Of a stretch of DNA of 64,000 bases, positions 23,101-34,200 are shown piece by piece (the first letter of the stretch is position 1; each line of letters opens with the position of its first letter). A program made the translations under genes and the position numbers. Where the stretch lies: assembly GCF_052857255.1 (NCBI RefSeq), contig NC_135500.1, forward strand, positions 161,275,189 to 161,339,188, given 5' to 3'. The stretch is from Amblyomma americanum (Eukaryota; Arthropoda; Arachnida; Ixodida; Ixodidae). A model generated the notes under the pieces. The model had not been told where the DNA came from. It worked only from the letters and a program-made list of their open reading frames with translations, and did no database searches.

Positions 23101-25690
23101 CCTTTAAATCCCTAGAGGTATCTTCATCAAGCGAGACCTATTTTAAGTGAGAGATTGAGTAATAGCGACGAAATGAGGACAAGGAAAGAGAAGAATGATA
23201 ATATAACTTCTGCGACCATCCTTCTTTTCGTTTTATTTTTGTGCCGCATACATTTATTATAACATTTTACATATAACACACTCGTGAATGTAAGCAGTAT
23301 AGATTTTCGAGTATGCCTAGCTTGTTCGAAGTGGTTTTTCATAAAGAACGGAGGGTTAGTACCTAAAATAAAACACAACACGTCTGCTGTGGTTATTTCC
23401 TCCTGTATCTGCGCTCAGATAGCTGATCTCCAAAATTCACATCACCCTGCAAATTGAGATGTTATTTCACTCTGCCTAAGTGTTTTTTTTTTTTTGTGGA
23501 GTGCAGGCGTGAGCAAATTTTCGAAACGGTACTAAAGTCAACAAGCGGTTGTCAGGTAGCAAACTCGTTGTTTACTCGTACTAGCTGCGGTAAGGCGCAC
23601 AACTATTCCCTCTGGCATCCGTTGATTCATGCTGTAGCAAGGCAAGTCGCGATGTCTGCTGAACCTCAAAGGCTGGTCTGTAAGGTTTCTCTGCATGTTT
23701 AAAAGCATGCCTCATGCTTGCGGCAATATTTTGTAAAGAACCCGTACTTTTGACGCAAGTTTTTTCGCAATCAGCCATGAATTCGAGCGTAAAACACTTC
23801 GTAAATTGATGCATTCTGCTGCGAAGAGCTATTCAGCCCATAGAGTAACGAAATCTAAATCCATTCTAACCTTGAAATGCTCCAATATTTTAATGCTGCT
23901 CGCAACTCATATGCGTTTATTCTTCGTTTTGCTTAATCCACTTGCACTAATTCTACGCGACAGATACTCAAGGAACGCATGTAATCACGCTGTAGGTTCT
24001 TATTTCCCAGCGCCCATAGCTCTCTGGCGTAGCGCGTTTTATGCACGGCTCTGCCTTACTGGGCATGGCTTCGCGGACAGTGTGCTGCTTTATGTGTAAG
24101 TGGTCAGCATGCCCTACGCGCTTTTCAGAAAGAGTTTTTTATGATAAATATGGCGCTTGTAGCCTGGTTTTCAATTCCGGATTACGCTACTTTGCTGCAA
24201 TGGAGTTCCGGCTGAACCAAACCGAGCATTAAAACAACGTTACCTGAAAGAGAGAAGAAAGAAAATGCTTTTCAGTGGGACAAGTAATGGCGCTCCTCTT
24301 GCTGGGTTTGCAGGCTGCTGCGAGTACAACGCTCAAGGCAGTGAGCTGCAGCAGAGGAAGGGGAGGGAATGGCTGTGACCATGGTGATGATGCTGCTCTT
24401 GTCTATAAACGTCATTTAACTATGAATGAGCCCAATGTTTCAGTTCCGGAAGTGAGAGCTATTTATGGCTTGTTTGAGAACGCACTTTTCGTCGAAATAA
24501 ATTCGGCTGATTTCCTATTGGCAACAATTTTATCGCGCGCAACGACGCAACTGGATTTAAGCTGGTCATCACTGGGCATCGGCTCAAGTGCACAAAGTTC
24601 TATAATTAGAACTCCGACATAGAAAAAATTGACAATCTGCCTGTATATGCTGCAAGCGAACGAGTCCTCTGCTACATTTTCTTTGCAGTTTCACTTTTTA
24701 GAAACAAAACATTAATAGGTTAGAAACAACGCTTGTTTTCGAAGTTTATAATAATTTTCAGTAAGAAATATGAAGAAATAAAGTTTACTTGGTCTTAACA
24801 CTGCCACGCAAATTGTCGAGAAAATTGACTGGAATGCTTGGTGCTTCATGAAGCGGTATGCAAACAGGTCACGCTGATAATTAGAACCCTAATGCGCAGC
24901 ATGATGATGTATAACTAGTCACTCAGAACTAGATGTAGGCCACACGATCAGCAAGAAGAAGGGTGTTTCAATCGCCTTAAGTACTTCCATAATAAGCACC
25001 TCCGTGTAGTGGGCTTCCCGCCAATGAGCACCCTTATAATGGATCGCTCAAGAACGTTATGCGTCACGCCGATGGTGCGTAACGATGCACGCGAAAATAC
25101 AATAAGGAGGATTAAACCACGGCTGCTCCGAGCTTGATAAGGGAGGTTTACTATGCTTTCTATACCCTTAAAATTTATTTTCCGCGTATATATTATCTTG
25201 CCCGTTCGAAAGCATACCTTAGCGTACGTCGCTGGGAGGCAGGTCAGTGAACGCAGCCCCCAATCACCGCCACCGTGATAAGGTGTTTCTGTGTGCTTCA
25301 TTGTGAAAAAAAAGCACAAAAGGAAACAGGGCGCGAGCGGCGAAGAGCCTTTTTCCTCGAAACAATTTGTGACGCAGCTGGAACATAAACCATTTGACGC
25401 AGCTCAGCGCCCAAATTCCGGACAAAAACGGGACAAAGACATGTTTTCAAAGCTACTTTCGGTTCCGCATTTTTCTAAATAGAATAATGTCTGCTATAAG
25501 GTCCCTCTTGCGGCTTTCTAGTTGGCATCAAAATGCGTGAATTATATGGAGTAAAGCCTTTTTAGCGTTTACGAAGCATACAAATCCTAAAAAACTAGGG
25601 AATAATTTACAAATATTTGCTGAAATTTCCTGCTTATGCGAAGCACGGCATTGTTTGCGGTGCCGGATTTTGGCGCGAATTCTCCCATTT
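20141..25690. other. Unassigned stretch
   Basis: Over 5 kb without a recognisable gene, SINE, LINE or LTR. A 115-codon plus frame at 24275-24622 has a hydrophobic start but no domain-like sequence and no donor site, so I do not call it. Confidence 0.45.
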
Positions 25691-25929
25691 CTCATCGCAA
25701 GGCACTCTTGACGCCAGCAGATTTATGTTCATAGACGAATTCGGCGAAGGCGGCGGCCCGCCCAGCCATTTGGTAACGTGTCTGCCAGTTTTATATCTGG
25801 CAGGTAGTAAAGCGTGCCTTCTCGATCTCGCTACCTGCGGTCAGTGTCAGAAACGTCAATCTTCGAATTAGTCTTTTGCACTAGCCGAGCGCGCCAAAAC
25901 CTCGAACTGCTGTCTCCCGTCGAAGTCGA

Positions 25930-26120
25930 CTGGTGGACTGTCATCGTTCACGAGGATTGCGTACCACAGCGGCGGAGGTCATTGCTTCAAATTCGGTTGT
26001 AGTTGTTGAGGACAGGTAGCCAAGCGCACGCTGCACTTCTCCATGGATCATTTCCGCAAAGGCCTATACTTGACACTGCTTGGAAAGCGGTAGCGGCCGA
26101 CGCAGCTGTTCTTGGACCAT
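25930..26120 (-). pseudogene. Possible gag remnant of a second LTR family
   Basis: Minus-strand translation gives MVQEQLRRPLPLSKQCQV, a stop, then AFAEMIHGEVQRALGYLSST, TTTEFEAMTSAAVVRNPRE and another stop. The EVQRAL helix followed after about 20 residues by a SAAVVR segment resembles the linker before the zinc knuckle in tick Ty3-like gag proteins. No knuckle is found further on. The call rests on one short motif and is uncertain. Confidence 0.3.
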
Positions 26121-26585
26121 ACTGGCGGTAACATTCCGCAGATTACCCGTGGCTTCTCTGCAGTTCAATTATCATGCCGAGGTTGCTTCGAGTGGTCGGG
26201 GGGAATGACGGGCTTGATGATTCAGGCTTTTCTTAATCATGACCGCTTCGATGATGAATTTGACGGCAGTCTTAGGTGGGCTGTGGACACAACCAGCGAT
26301 AAGTACCTTTCACACCTCCGATAGAAAGCTCCACCTGCTTCTCTCCTCTTATGTCAGGATTGGCACGTAAATAAGAAAGCTTCATTTCTTCTACGTATGT
26401 AGTCAGTGTGTAAGTTTTAATTTGGACACGATAGTGCAGTGGTAGCTGCCGTATTTTTTTTTTCGAGTGTATGCGTGTGAAAGTCTTGAGGAGCTCCCAT
26501 TTAAACAAATTAGACGCCCCCAGGGAAGCTTCGTGGTTTTCGTTCTAAATCCTGGTTGAGCCTTTTAGAGGGAAGAAACCGTCTC

Positions 26586-26852
26586 TCATTTACGTCTGGT
26601 CATCCCTGTTGTTGAATACGGCGATTCATTCGAACTGCTGGAGTCATACATAGCTCGGGATAGTTTCCCGCTGAACCCTTGAACGTAGGCGGGAATCTGG
26701 CCTGGTGCAGAATAAGGGGGGCTGGTGCCACAGTCGTGGTTACCGTCAGCGCTGAGGTTTCCTTCTCCTATACATGATACCGTAGCATTTGGCAATGAGA
26801 AAATTCGCAGAGCAAGAATTAAATAGGAGACCGCAATGAACGAAAAAATCAC
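26586..26852 (-). CDS. Unrecognised 88-codon frame with signal-peptide-like N-terminus
   Basis: A minus-strand frame opening MIFSFIAVSYLILALRIFSL, a hydrophobic start typical of secreted proteins, followed by a Gly/Ser/Pro-rich part with two cysteines (VSCIGEGN and NHDCGTSPP) and a basic end (TGMTRRK). I do not recognise the family. It could be a small secreted protein, one exon, or chance; no splice pair or polyadenylation signal clearly supports it. Confidence 0.2.
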   Translation of the reverse strand: MIFSFIAVSYLILALRIFSLPNATVSCIGEGNLSADGNHDCGTSPPYSAPGQIPAYVQGFSGKLSRAMYDSSSSNESPYSTTGMTRRK

Positions 26853-28001
26853 AAGGCACAGAATTAAGAGAAATAAATGGGGGTACGAGGAGGCTCGTCG
26901 TATGGCGGCTGCTTAAAGCTAATGCTTTGTTAGAAGACCAAATATAAATTTCTTGGGCATTATGCCACTTTGCGCATCTATAATTTCGAAGAGCGCGGCA
27001 AAGGATTTAATTCACAGTGGCCATCTGGCCACATAGAAAACGAATGTTATGTAAACAGTAGAAGCTCTGCCTTCAGGCAGTTTCACGCTGACGCTGCTTA
27101 GAGAAGAGCAGCTGATGTGCAGCCTTTTAAGTCTGGTTTTATTAAAACAAAATAAAAATTTGAAAACGCTCGGGTAGTCTGATACAATAAACAGTGTAAG
27201 GAAAATGCTGTGATGAAATGATGGTTGTCGATTTAATGGTTTTCTGTTAAATGGTTTTGCATTTATTGTTCTCCTCTTTTTCAGCAACCCCTTTACTGAA
27301 AGTTGTGCGAATGAAATACGCGTTGCACTGGCAGGCTTCTGTGACCCTGAAATGGTTTTACATTTTACATTTGCTTCATTTACACTCTCCTTTACTTCCA
27401 GTGGCGTTTTGACTCGCTAAACGTTCTTGCGTTCTTATTTGCTGCATTGCACATTTTTTCTCATAACTTGCCGCCTCGCGATGGTCATGTCGCTGATGAG
27501 TGCCCACTTCAGGCGACGGAAGCTTCACACTGCTGCCACTCAAAGACACACTGCGGGATTTTCGTCTCGCGGTACTCCAACTGTTTACGTAGAAAATCGG
27601 ACTTTAAAAATGATACTAAAATTCAAACACATAACTTACGACAAACGTAAAAGATAATCGAACTTCTGAGAAAATTACCGCACTTCATAAAATATTCGCT
27701 TTAAATTATATAGAGCCCTCAATAAATAGGGTATTCACACCCACCATCAGATATGCGACATTAACATTCCGAAAAGAGGCTCTAGAATTACCGGATGACT
27801 CTTCAGCCAGTCAGAGACATGATGATCTCCTATCATTTTTTAATGCCTCATTTAGTGTTAGGTTCTCCATAAGTTATTCCGACACTCTTTTCCCATATCG
27901 ATAGACGTGTAGGGAGTGCAAAAGATCTCTGGCAGCGCAAAATGCTTTTCAACAATGTATTCTGGCACGTAAGCCGACAATGAAGCTTCCAAGGTTTTTA
28001 T
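26853..28001. other. Unassigned stretch
   Basis: No gene or repeat recognised up to the 3' end of the LINE. Confidence 0.5.
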
Positions 28002-28733
28002 GTGTTCATCATCATCAGCCTGACTTGCGCACTGCAGGGAAAAGGCTTCTCCCTTGTCTCTTCAGTTAACCCTCTCCTTTGCCAGCTGCGGCCACCATAT
28101 TCCCACAAACTTCTTCATTTCATCCGCCCGCCCAAACTTCTGCCATCCCTGCTACGCTTGCCTTCTCTTGGAATCCACTCCGTTACACTTAAGGACCATT
28201 GGTTATCTTGCCTTCGCATTATATGCCCTGCCCAGACCCTTTTTTCTTCTTGATTTCGACTAGGATCTCATTAACAAGCATTTGTTCCCTCACCCACTCT
28301 GCCCGCTTATGGTCTCTTAACATTACACCTATCATTTTTCTTTCCATGGCTCGCTGTGTTGTCTTTAAGTTGAACCCTTATCGTTAGCCTCCACGTTTCC
28401 GCCCCGTAGGTGAGTACCGGTAACATACAGCTGTTGTGCACTTTTCTCTTGAGGGATATTGGTAACCTGCTAATCATGATCTGAGAGAGCCTGCCATATG
28501 CGCTCCACCCCATTTTGGTCATTCTAGTTATTTCCCTCTCATAATCCGGATCAGCGGTCACTACCTGCCCTAAGTAGACGTATTTTTTTTCACATCAAGC
28601 CTCTCGTTGCCAATTGTGAACTGCTGTTCCCTTGCTATACTGTTGAACATGACTTTGGCTTTCTGCACGTTAATTTTTAGACCCACTATACTGCTCTGTC
28701 TAACTCATTTATTATGCTTTTATGCTTTGCAGC

Positions 28734-28807
28734 TCATCTTCTGCGCGACTTAGCCAGACAATCTCATCAGCGAATGACGAATTACTTAGGTATTCTCCAT
28801 TGACACT
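28734..28807 (-). repeat. Duplicated RT-motif segment, copy 1 (native position)
   Basis: A 74-base segment encoding FADEIVWLSRAEDEL on the minus strand. It recurs 840 bases away at 29574-29647 in the same orientation with about seven differences and no gaps. This copy lies where the catalytic motif belongs in the LINE order. Confidence 0.75.
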
Positions 28808-29573
28808 TATCCCCATGTGTTCAAAATCTTGGCCTTGGAACACATGAAAACAGGCGGTGACAAGCATTGACGAGGTCGTGTCTCCCTGCCTATTACCCTT
28901 TCTTATTGAAATTTATTGCTGACTTTATGAAGAACTATGGAAGCTGTGCAGGTGCTGTAGATATCTTCGTATAATTTCACATAAGACTCTTCTACACCCG
29001 GATTACGCAATGCTTGCATGACTGCTGAAGTTTCCACTGAGAAAAATGGTTTTTCGTAACCAATGATCACTATATATAGGTTTGTTTATGTTGTGTGTCT
29101 TTATCATATGATAGATAGTGTAAATGTAGTCTTTTTAGAGTATCCTTTACAAAAGCCTGCCTCTTTATTTGGTTCATTGAAGTCTAATGTGGTCGTGATT
29201 CTATTTGCGATTACCTTAGTAAATACCTTGTAGGCAATTGACCGTAAGCTTTTCCGTCTGTAATTTTTCAACTCCTTAATTTCTCCGTTTTGAATGAAGA
29301 TAATGTTAGCGTTCTTTCAAGCTTCCGGTATGCTCGAGGTCATCAGGCATTGGGCATAAACAGTGGCTATATTTTTCTAGGACTATCTCCCCTCCGTCCT
29401 AAAGAGATCTCCTGTTACCTGATACTCCCCAGCTGCTTTCCACATTTCCGTAGCTCGTAAGGCTTTCTCTACTTTCATTGATGTGCACTACTGCCTCTAT
29501 CAATACAACTCTTATCCCTTTTGCTACTGCATAGATTGCTGCAGAATAATTCAGCTACTTTAACTATCTTTAG

Positions 29574-29647
29574 TCATCTTCTGCGCGACGTAGCCAGGCA
29601 ATATCATCAGCGAATTAAGAATTACTTAGTTATTCTCTATTGACACT
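29574..29647 (-). repeat. Duplicated RT-motif segment, copy 2 (displaced)
   Basis: Direct duplicate of 28734-28807, encoding FADDIAWLRRAED on the minus strand. It sits between the linker (…ISNIDG) and the pre-palm segment, ahead of where a catalytic motif belongs, so it was inserted or copied there. It keeps the canonical FADD where copy 1 has FADE. Confidence 0.75.
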
Positions 29648-30230
29648 CCATCAATATTGCTAATGACATTTACCGCGTTGTCTGTTTTAGCATACTTCTT
29701 GTTTTCACCTATGCCTAGTTTCCTCTTCACTGCTCTCAGGCTAGCTGTGTTCTTTAAAGCAAGCTCGATTTCTTCCGTATTAATCTTTCTAATGTCGGCT
29801 ACCTTGCGCTTATTGATTAAATTTGATAGCTGTGCAAGTTCTATTCTGCCTGTAGGCTTAGACGCTTTCATGCTTTGGCATTTCTAACTAGATTTTTCCT
29901 CTCCTAGATAACTTGCCTGTGTCGTGTGGAACCGTCCTGCCGATTACTTCTACTGCGCCCTCCGTGTTGATAACTGTAAGATTATCGTTCATTTTGTGAA
30001 CATTAATATCGTCTTCCTCTGTTATAGCCAAATATCTGTTCTGCAGCGGTACTTTGAATCCTTATACTCTTTTTCATAGCGCAAACTCCGGTAATGGACT
30101 TCCGCGTCACTCGCTTCTTCCGTTGCCTTTTCACGTCTAAGCTAATTCGATACCTCACCATTCCGAGGACTTCCACACCTGCACGATAGCAGGGTGAGCC
30201 CATTTGTAGTCGGTTAGAAGGTTTCATGTC

Positions 30231-30448
30231 TTATAAAGCAACATCTTCAGCACCATAGAGGGATTTAGATACTTGGCGGTGTTGTAAATGCTCTACTCTG
30301 CGCCCTAAAGGAGGCCCTGTGGACAGGGAACATTTGACGCACCCTCGACACTCAAATTTTGTTTATTTTGTTTCAAACAAAATGTATAAAAATGAGCACT
30401 TTGAACTGTATGCTTTTATAGAATATTATGCTTTGCGAGCAATTATGT
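30231..30448. other. Short gap between LINE and solo LTR
   Basis: No feature recognised in about 220 bases. Confidence 0.5.
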
Positions 30449-30452
30449 ACGT
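30449..30452. repeat. Left target-site duplication of the solo LTR (ACGT)
   Basis: ACGT directly precedes the LTR start and recurs directly after its end at 30822-30825. A 4-base duplication fits a Ty3-like integrase. Confidence 0.7.
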
Positions 30453-30821
30453 TGTTACGTCTCGCCTACAACGCGCGGTATAGCCGGCGCGGATGCAACG
30501 GACGCCGCGGCTTCGTTCAAAGCGGCCGTCATTTAGAACCGTTCATCGCTGCCGCAACGCCTCCTCCCAAGCCGTTCCTTCTTGCCCTCGACTCCGAGGG
30601 TATAAAAAAAGCAGCTGCCCCGGACGCCGAGGAGAGACTTCGATTCCTTCCTTCGAGTAACGTGGTCGCCCTGACCGGCTGCTCTTTTGGCGATGCCAGA
30701 ATAAACAAGTTGTTCTGTTGCCAGTCGACTCATCCTTTGCCGGGACCTTCGGATGTTTCCAGCTTTGCCCCAGGCCGCCAGGCCAACGCTACCCTTGGGG
30801 CTTGCAAACCCAGATGCAACA
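30453..30821 (+). mobile_element. Solo LTR, 369 bp
   Basis: Begins TGTTACG and ends GCAACA, so it has TG...CA ends with a short inverted match (TGTT/AACA), and is flanked by ACGT on both sides. Inside are a TATA box (TATAAAA, 30601-30607) and, about 100 bases on, a polyadenylation signal (AATAAA, 30700-30705), the order U3-R-U5 expects for a plus-strand LTR. It is much more GC- and CG-rich than its flanks. No internal retroelement sequence lies next to it, so it is a solo LTR left by recombination between two LTRs. The 137-codon frame running through it is not a gene. Confidence 0.85.
30601..30607 (+). promoter_or_regulatory. TATA box of the solo LTR
   Basis: TATAAAA in the centre of the LTR, about 100 bases before AATAAA at 30700-30705. 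Predicted from position and sequence only. Confidence 0.6.
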
Positions 30822-30825
30822 ACGT
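30822..30825. repeat. Right target-site duplication of the solo LTR (ACGT)
   Basis: Direct copy of 30449-30452 immediately after the LTR's terminal CA. Confidence 0.7.
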
Positions 30826-32291
30826 CATTGTTAATGGATGAAGCATTACATTATTGTTTGTGTTCGTGAGACCGATGGTGAAAACGTTTCTTTTCTTCAA
30901 CTGCCTTGATATTTATTGATTTTGCCACTGATCTGCGTCATCACTATTTGCCTTTCTCTCGCGCTTACTTTCGGGACAGCCAGTGCGACTTGATTTACCC
31001 ATCTCTACGAAAGCATGATCACTTCTGGCAAATCAACCCTGCATTCAAACGTAACTCCAGCCCACTGAATACCTGTGACCAAATAATCCAATGCATGTCT
31101 CCGTACTGAAATAGCCTTTTCTCATCGTGAGAGCCACACTTTTGAGGCCTCGGTAATCCGCTGAAAAGAAGCGCGCAACGAAAGGCTTTCTCTAGAAATT
31201 TTCATTGAGGCAGCTGCAATTGCCCTCCTCCGATTCATCTCGAGGAGGAAACTCGAGTGAGGCAAACGAAAAAAAAAAGCTGTGACAGAAGTGTTTTCTC
31301 GCCATAGTTCTTCTTTTCGTTGAAAATCCCACTAACACAGATTTGTTACGAAGCATTAATACAATTTCTCCTTCATTTTTTGACCCCGGGAATTGGTACC
31401 CTCTGACATTGCTTTCCTTTGAGATATTTCTTTGCGTTACAAGCCATCTTGAAGTGACCTGCGCAGAGGTAACATTTATTGCACGTCTTTTTCTAATGAG
31501 CAGGGTAATAAAGTATCGTTCCATAAAGCTTTTCAATTATGCACTGAGAGTATTTTTTTTTCGTAAGAAGCAGGCGGGAGACTTGCCTTAACGATTGGGC
31601 TTGGGGAGAATACAAATCGGCTGTCCAATTATTGCGTTTCTTCTCAACCTTATTATATGTTTTGCGCTCACTAGGTTCATTTGTGTTATATTTTTATCTC
31701 GGCTAGTTCAGGCCGGAACTATGTCTTCTGTACGTGCCTAATACCGCAAAAGCAGTCTGTATAGGATCTGGATTTTGCTCAGCCGTGCGTAGCGCACGAG
31801 TGCTTGAATTGAAGACGTCCGCAGAACCTCTCTTAATTGCATACGGATTTCTTCTGGCCTTAATTATCGCTTCAGCTCAGACGCCCACTCACCGTTATCG
31901 AGAACTCCGCAACCTTTGATTCGTATTCTAAGTATTATAGGATTCCTTCTTTCTCAGCGCTTGGACTCTGATCTCCGGAGCAAGAAGAGAGGCGGAAAAA
32001 CCCATTGTTTCCGCTTGATTGCTAATAAACGAAACAAAGAGCACAGTTTAGTAAGATTTATCTTTTAGTGGATTTTCCACTAGATTATTTGTTTTTTCTA
32101 TCTCTAAAAAGCTCTTTGATTATCCGAGTTGCGAGAAAACAGTTATCGTAAAATGAACGATTTTAGGGTATAATTCGTTTCTAAAACAACAAAACGAGCT
32201 TTGTAATGGCATCGAAGGCCACTGCTACTTCTCGAACACGCCACCTGAAAACTGAATTGAATTGAATTCGCAGTCTGGGAAAGGAAATTTG
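30826..32291. other. Unassigned stretch
   Basis: No gene or repeat recognised. Frames of 60-114 codons here lack domain-like sequence. Confidence 0.5.
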
Positions 32292-32860
32292 ATTCCGTAG
32301 TGGTCTGGGCGTCACCTTCGGCTGCGGGAGGTGGTTGGTTCGAAACCCACCGCCGGACATCCAGCGGTAGAAATGGGTACAACCCACCCCCGGACAGGCG
32401 CCCGGCTACTTCAGGGGTGTGTGCTTGGAGGAGGCTCCGAAAACCCCGCTGCGCCCCTTCAGGGCAAACCCAGTTTCGAACAACTCAGCCTGCAAAGGTG
32501 GTTCATGTTTCACTCCCATGTGAAGAGTCCGACTCGAGCTCGTCCGCTCTAACCAGCGTCAAGTTCAACGTTAAGATCCTTCGTCTGAAGCGATTCAGAG
32601 TATCACTGCGGTCATGGGCTAGTCCGGCTTTTCGGCTATCCGACTTCGTGAGAAAAAAAAAGGGGGGCCACAAATCGGCTTCTACCGCACGAGGCGGATT
32701 TAACGTCTAAGCCCAGAAGGACGGGATTCGTAGGCGCAGGCTCCTTTGCCAAGCCATGTAGCCCTAGCAAGCCGAGCACTAGGCCGGGTCATAGCCTGTA
32801 CCTATTTTGAGGAAACCGGTTGGTAACCGGCCGGCAGTGGGGTTGGAAGCAATTTTAAAT
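32292..32860 (+). mobile_element. Long tRNA-headed SINE-like element (about 560 bp)
   Basis: The 5' end looks like a tRNA-derived polymerase III promoter: TAGTGGTCTGGGCG near the A-box position and GGTTCGAAACCCACC as a B box about 35 bases on. The body is GC-rich with small internal repeats (GGGTACAACCCACCCCCGG). A second GC-rich block (about 32690-32850) ends in ACCGGTTGGTAACCGGCCGG, and the sequence turns AT-rich at about 32860. No TSD was found. The length is unusual for a SINE; it may be a dimer or a SINE plus another repeat. The 136-codon frame through it is non-coding. Confidence 0.5.
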
Positions 32861-32940
32861 TTTCAATTTTCTATGCTAATTTTATGAACATTCATAACCG
32901 CTTTTTTTATTCGTTTGTGCAGAGTTATTCTTAGTCCGCC

Positions 32941-33333
32941 TTATTCCTCCTCTTCCATACAAGTGGAGAAGGGGCTGGGGCTGAAAAGGGGATCGGTAGC
33001 AGAAGGAGGGTTTATACAGAAACAGACGCTGGACAGTTTTCGCTTCCGTGGCACTGCTAGTTCGGTCATATTAAAAAGTTCTAGCGCTGACTCTACTGAA
33101 ATGAAATTACGCGGCGAGCTCACACTGTAGTGTGTGAAATCTGTGGCTTGTTGCTTGTCGTGAACTGTCTTAGAACTCTCGCGACGTCCCACATAGGTTT
33201 CAACGAAGAAAATCAAGAACATAAGTGCAATATACGACGAATGGATATGCAAAAAGAATAGTTCATAGGATATTTTGCTTTGGGTACAGAGAATCAAGAG
33301 AATCAATGGTGGAACAGACATTTCCGCAGGCAT
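32941..33333 (-). CDS. Unrecognised 130-codon frame, two hydrophobic segments
   Basis: A minus-strand frame with hydrophobic segments near its N-terminus (PPLILLILC, then YIALMFLIFFVETYV), a polar middle and an end reading SVCFCINPPS, then MEEEE. I do not recognise it. The region is close to a SINE cluster and no splice signals clearly bound it, so chance or an unknown repeat is as likely as a gene. Confidence 0.15.
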   Translation of the reverse strand: MPAEMSVPPLILLILCTQSKISYELFFLHIHSSYIALMFLIFFVETYVGRRESSKTVHDKQQATDFTHYSVSSPRNFISVESALELFNMTELAVPRKRKLSSVCFCINPPSATDPLFSPSPFSTCMEEEE

Positions 33334-33442
33334 CTTTTAAATCGCTTACATCCTGCGTTGCTTGCGGAAGAGGGTCAGGGAGCTAACTGCTCTATGTATT
33401 GAAGGGCAAAAAATTGGAGTAGAAGATAGAAATTCTGTACAT

Positions 33443-33735
33443 TCTGTGGTGGCTCAGTGGCTCGGGCGTTCGGCTATCTGATCCCGACTTCCGGGTTCGA
33501 ACCCGACCGCGGCGGCTGCGTTTCGATGGAAGCGAAACGCAAAAGGTGCCCGTGTGCTGTGCGTTGTCAGTGCACGTTAAAGATCCCCAGGTGGTCGATA
33601 TTATTCCTGAGCCCTTTACTACGGGATCTCTTTCTTCCTTTATTCTTTCACTCCCTCCTTTATTCCTTCCCTCACGGCGCGGTTCAGGTGTCCGCCGATA
33701 TGTAGGACAGATACTGCCCTCCTCTTCCCCAAAAT
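33443..33735 (+). mobile_element. Ruka-like SINE, near full length, plus strand
   Basis: A tRNA-derived SINE. A box: TGGCTCAGTGGCTCGG (about 33448). B box: GGGTTCGAACCCGACC (about 33493), followed by GCGGCGGCTGCGTTTCGATG. The body holds GTCAGTGCACGTTAAAGATC, CCCAGGTGGTCGATATTATT and CTACGGGATC. The 3' part is pyrimidine-rich (CTTTCTTCC, CTCCTTTATTCC) and ends near CCCTCCTCTTCCCCAAAATTCA. The well-kept A and B boxes make polymerase III transcription possible. The family name is assigned by recall of tick SINEs and should be checked. An oppositely oriented copy starts 150 bases away. Confidence 0.8.
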
Positions 33736-33884
33736 TCATTTTTGAAGATATAGATAAGGCGTAAAATCTAAATAAATACTGGTCATGACGCTAGGCAGAA
33801 GCCATTTTTGATGAATCACTTCCCTCAAAAACAAATTTTCATTTCCAGCAGCGCGCCGCAGGCGTTCTATGGGTTCGTTGAGGT

Positions 33885-34200
33885 AGGCGTTGAAAATTGA
33901 AAATTGGTTTCGAGGAAAGGAAACGGTGCAGTAACTGTCTCTCTCGGTGGGCACCCGAACCACGCCGTAAGGGAGATGTTAAAAGAGGGAGCGAAAGAAG
34001 AAAGGAAGAAAGAGGTGCCGTAGTAGAGGACTCCGGAACAACTACGACCGCCTTAGGATCTTTAACCTGCACAGACATCGCACAGCAAACGGGTGCCTTT
34101 GCGTTTCGCCCCCATCGAAACACAACCGCCGCGGTCGGGTTCGAACCCGAATACCTCGGATCAGTAGCCGAGCGCTCTAACCACTGAGCCATCACGGTGG
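33885..34200 (-). mobile_element. Ruka-like SINE, near full length, minus strand
   Basis: The reverse complement starts CACCGTGATGGCTCAGTGGT, with GAGCGCTCGGCTACTGATCC and a perfect B box GGGTTCGAACCCGACCGCGG. It continues with the GCGAAACGCAAAGG, GCGATGTCTGTGCAGGTTAA and CTCTACTACGGCACCTC blocks and the CTTTCTTCTTTCGCTCCC tail. Same family as 33443-33735 but inverted, with about 150 bases between them. A second head lies directly upstream of it. Confidence 0.8.

Larger units (their letters stand above)
28002..30230 (-). mobile_element. Decayed RTE-like LINE, minus strand, 3' part
   Basis: Read on the minus strand, this runs from about 30230 to a 3' end at 28002 (AGTCAGGCTGATGATGATGA-like tail). 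Recognisable pieces of the ORF come in order: a basic segment (RYRISLDVKRQRKK, about 30130); a pre-reverse-transcriptase linker (KVADIRKINTEEIELAL, about 29800); the region before the palm (WKAAGEYQVTGDL, about 29430); the catalytic FADD-type motif (FADEIVWLSRAEDEL, about 28780, with Glu for the second Asp); and the C-terminal tract DPDYEREIT--KMGWSAYGRLSQ and LPVLTYGAETWRLT (about 28550-28370). Frameshifts and stops are frequent. RTE-like assignment is inferred from the tail type and C-terminal motif. The 5' endonuclease region is mostly missing. Confidence 0.8.

Noticed and set aside
24275..24622. 115-codon plus frame with hydrophobic start
   Set aside because: A CAG precedes it, but there is no donor, domain or polyadenylation signal, and the composition is not protein-like throughout.
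30428..30841. 137-codon frame
   Set aside because: It lies through the solo LTR, whose ends, target duplication, TATA box and AATAAA explain the sequence better.
32300..32710. 136-codon plus-strand frame
   Set aside because: It runs through the GC-rich tRNA-headed repeat and shows no domain.
34080..34200. tRNA gene on the minus strand
   Set aside because: A and B boxes are present, but the sequence continues into a SINE body and does not fold as a full tRNA with an acceptor stem.
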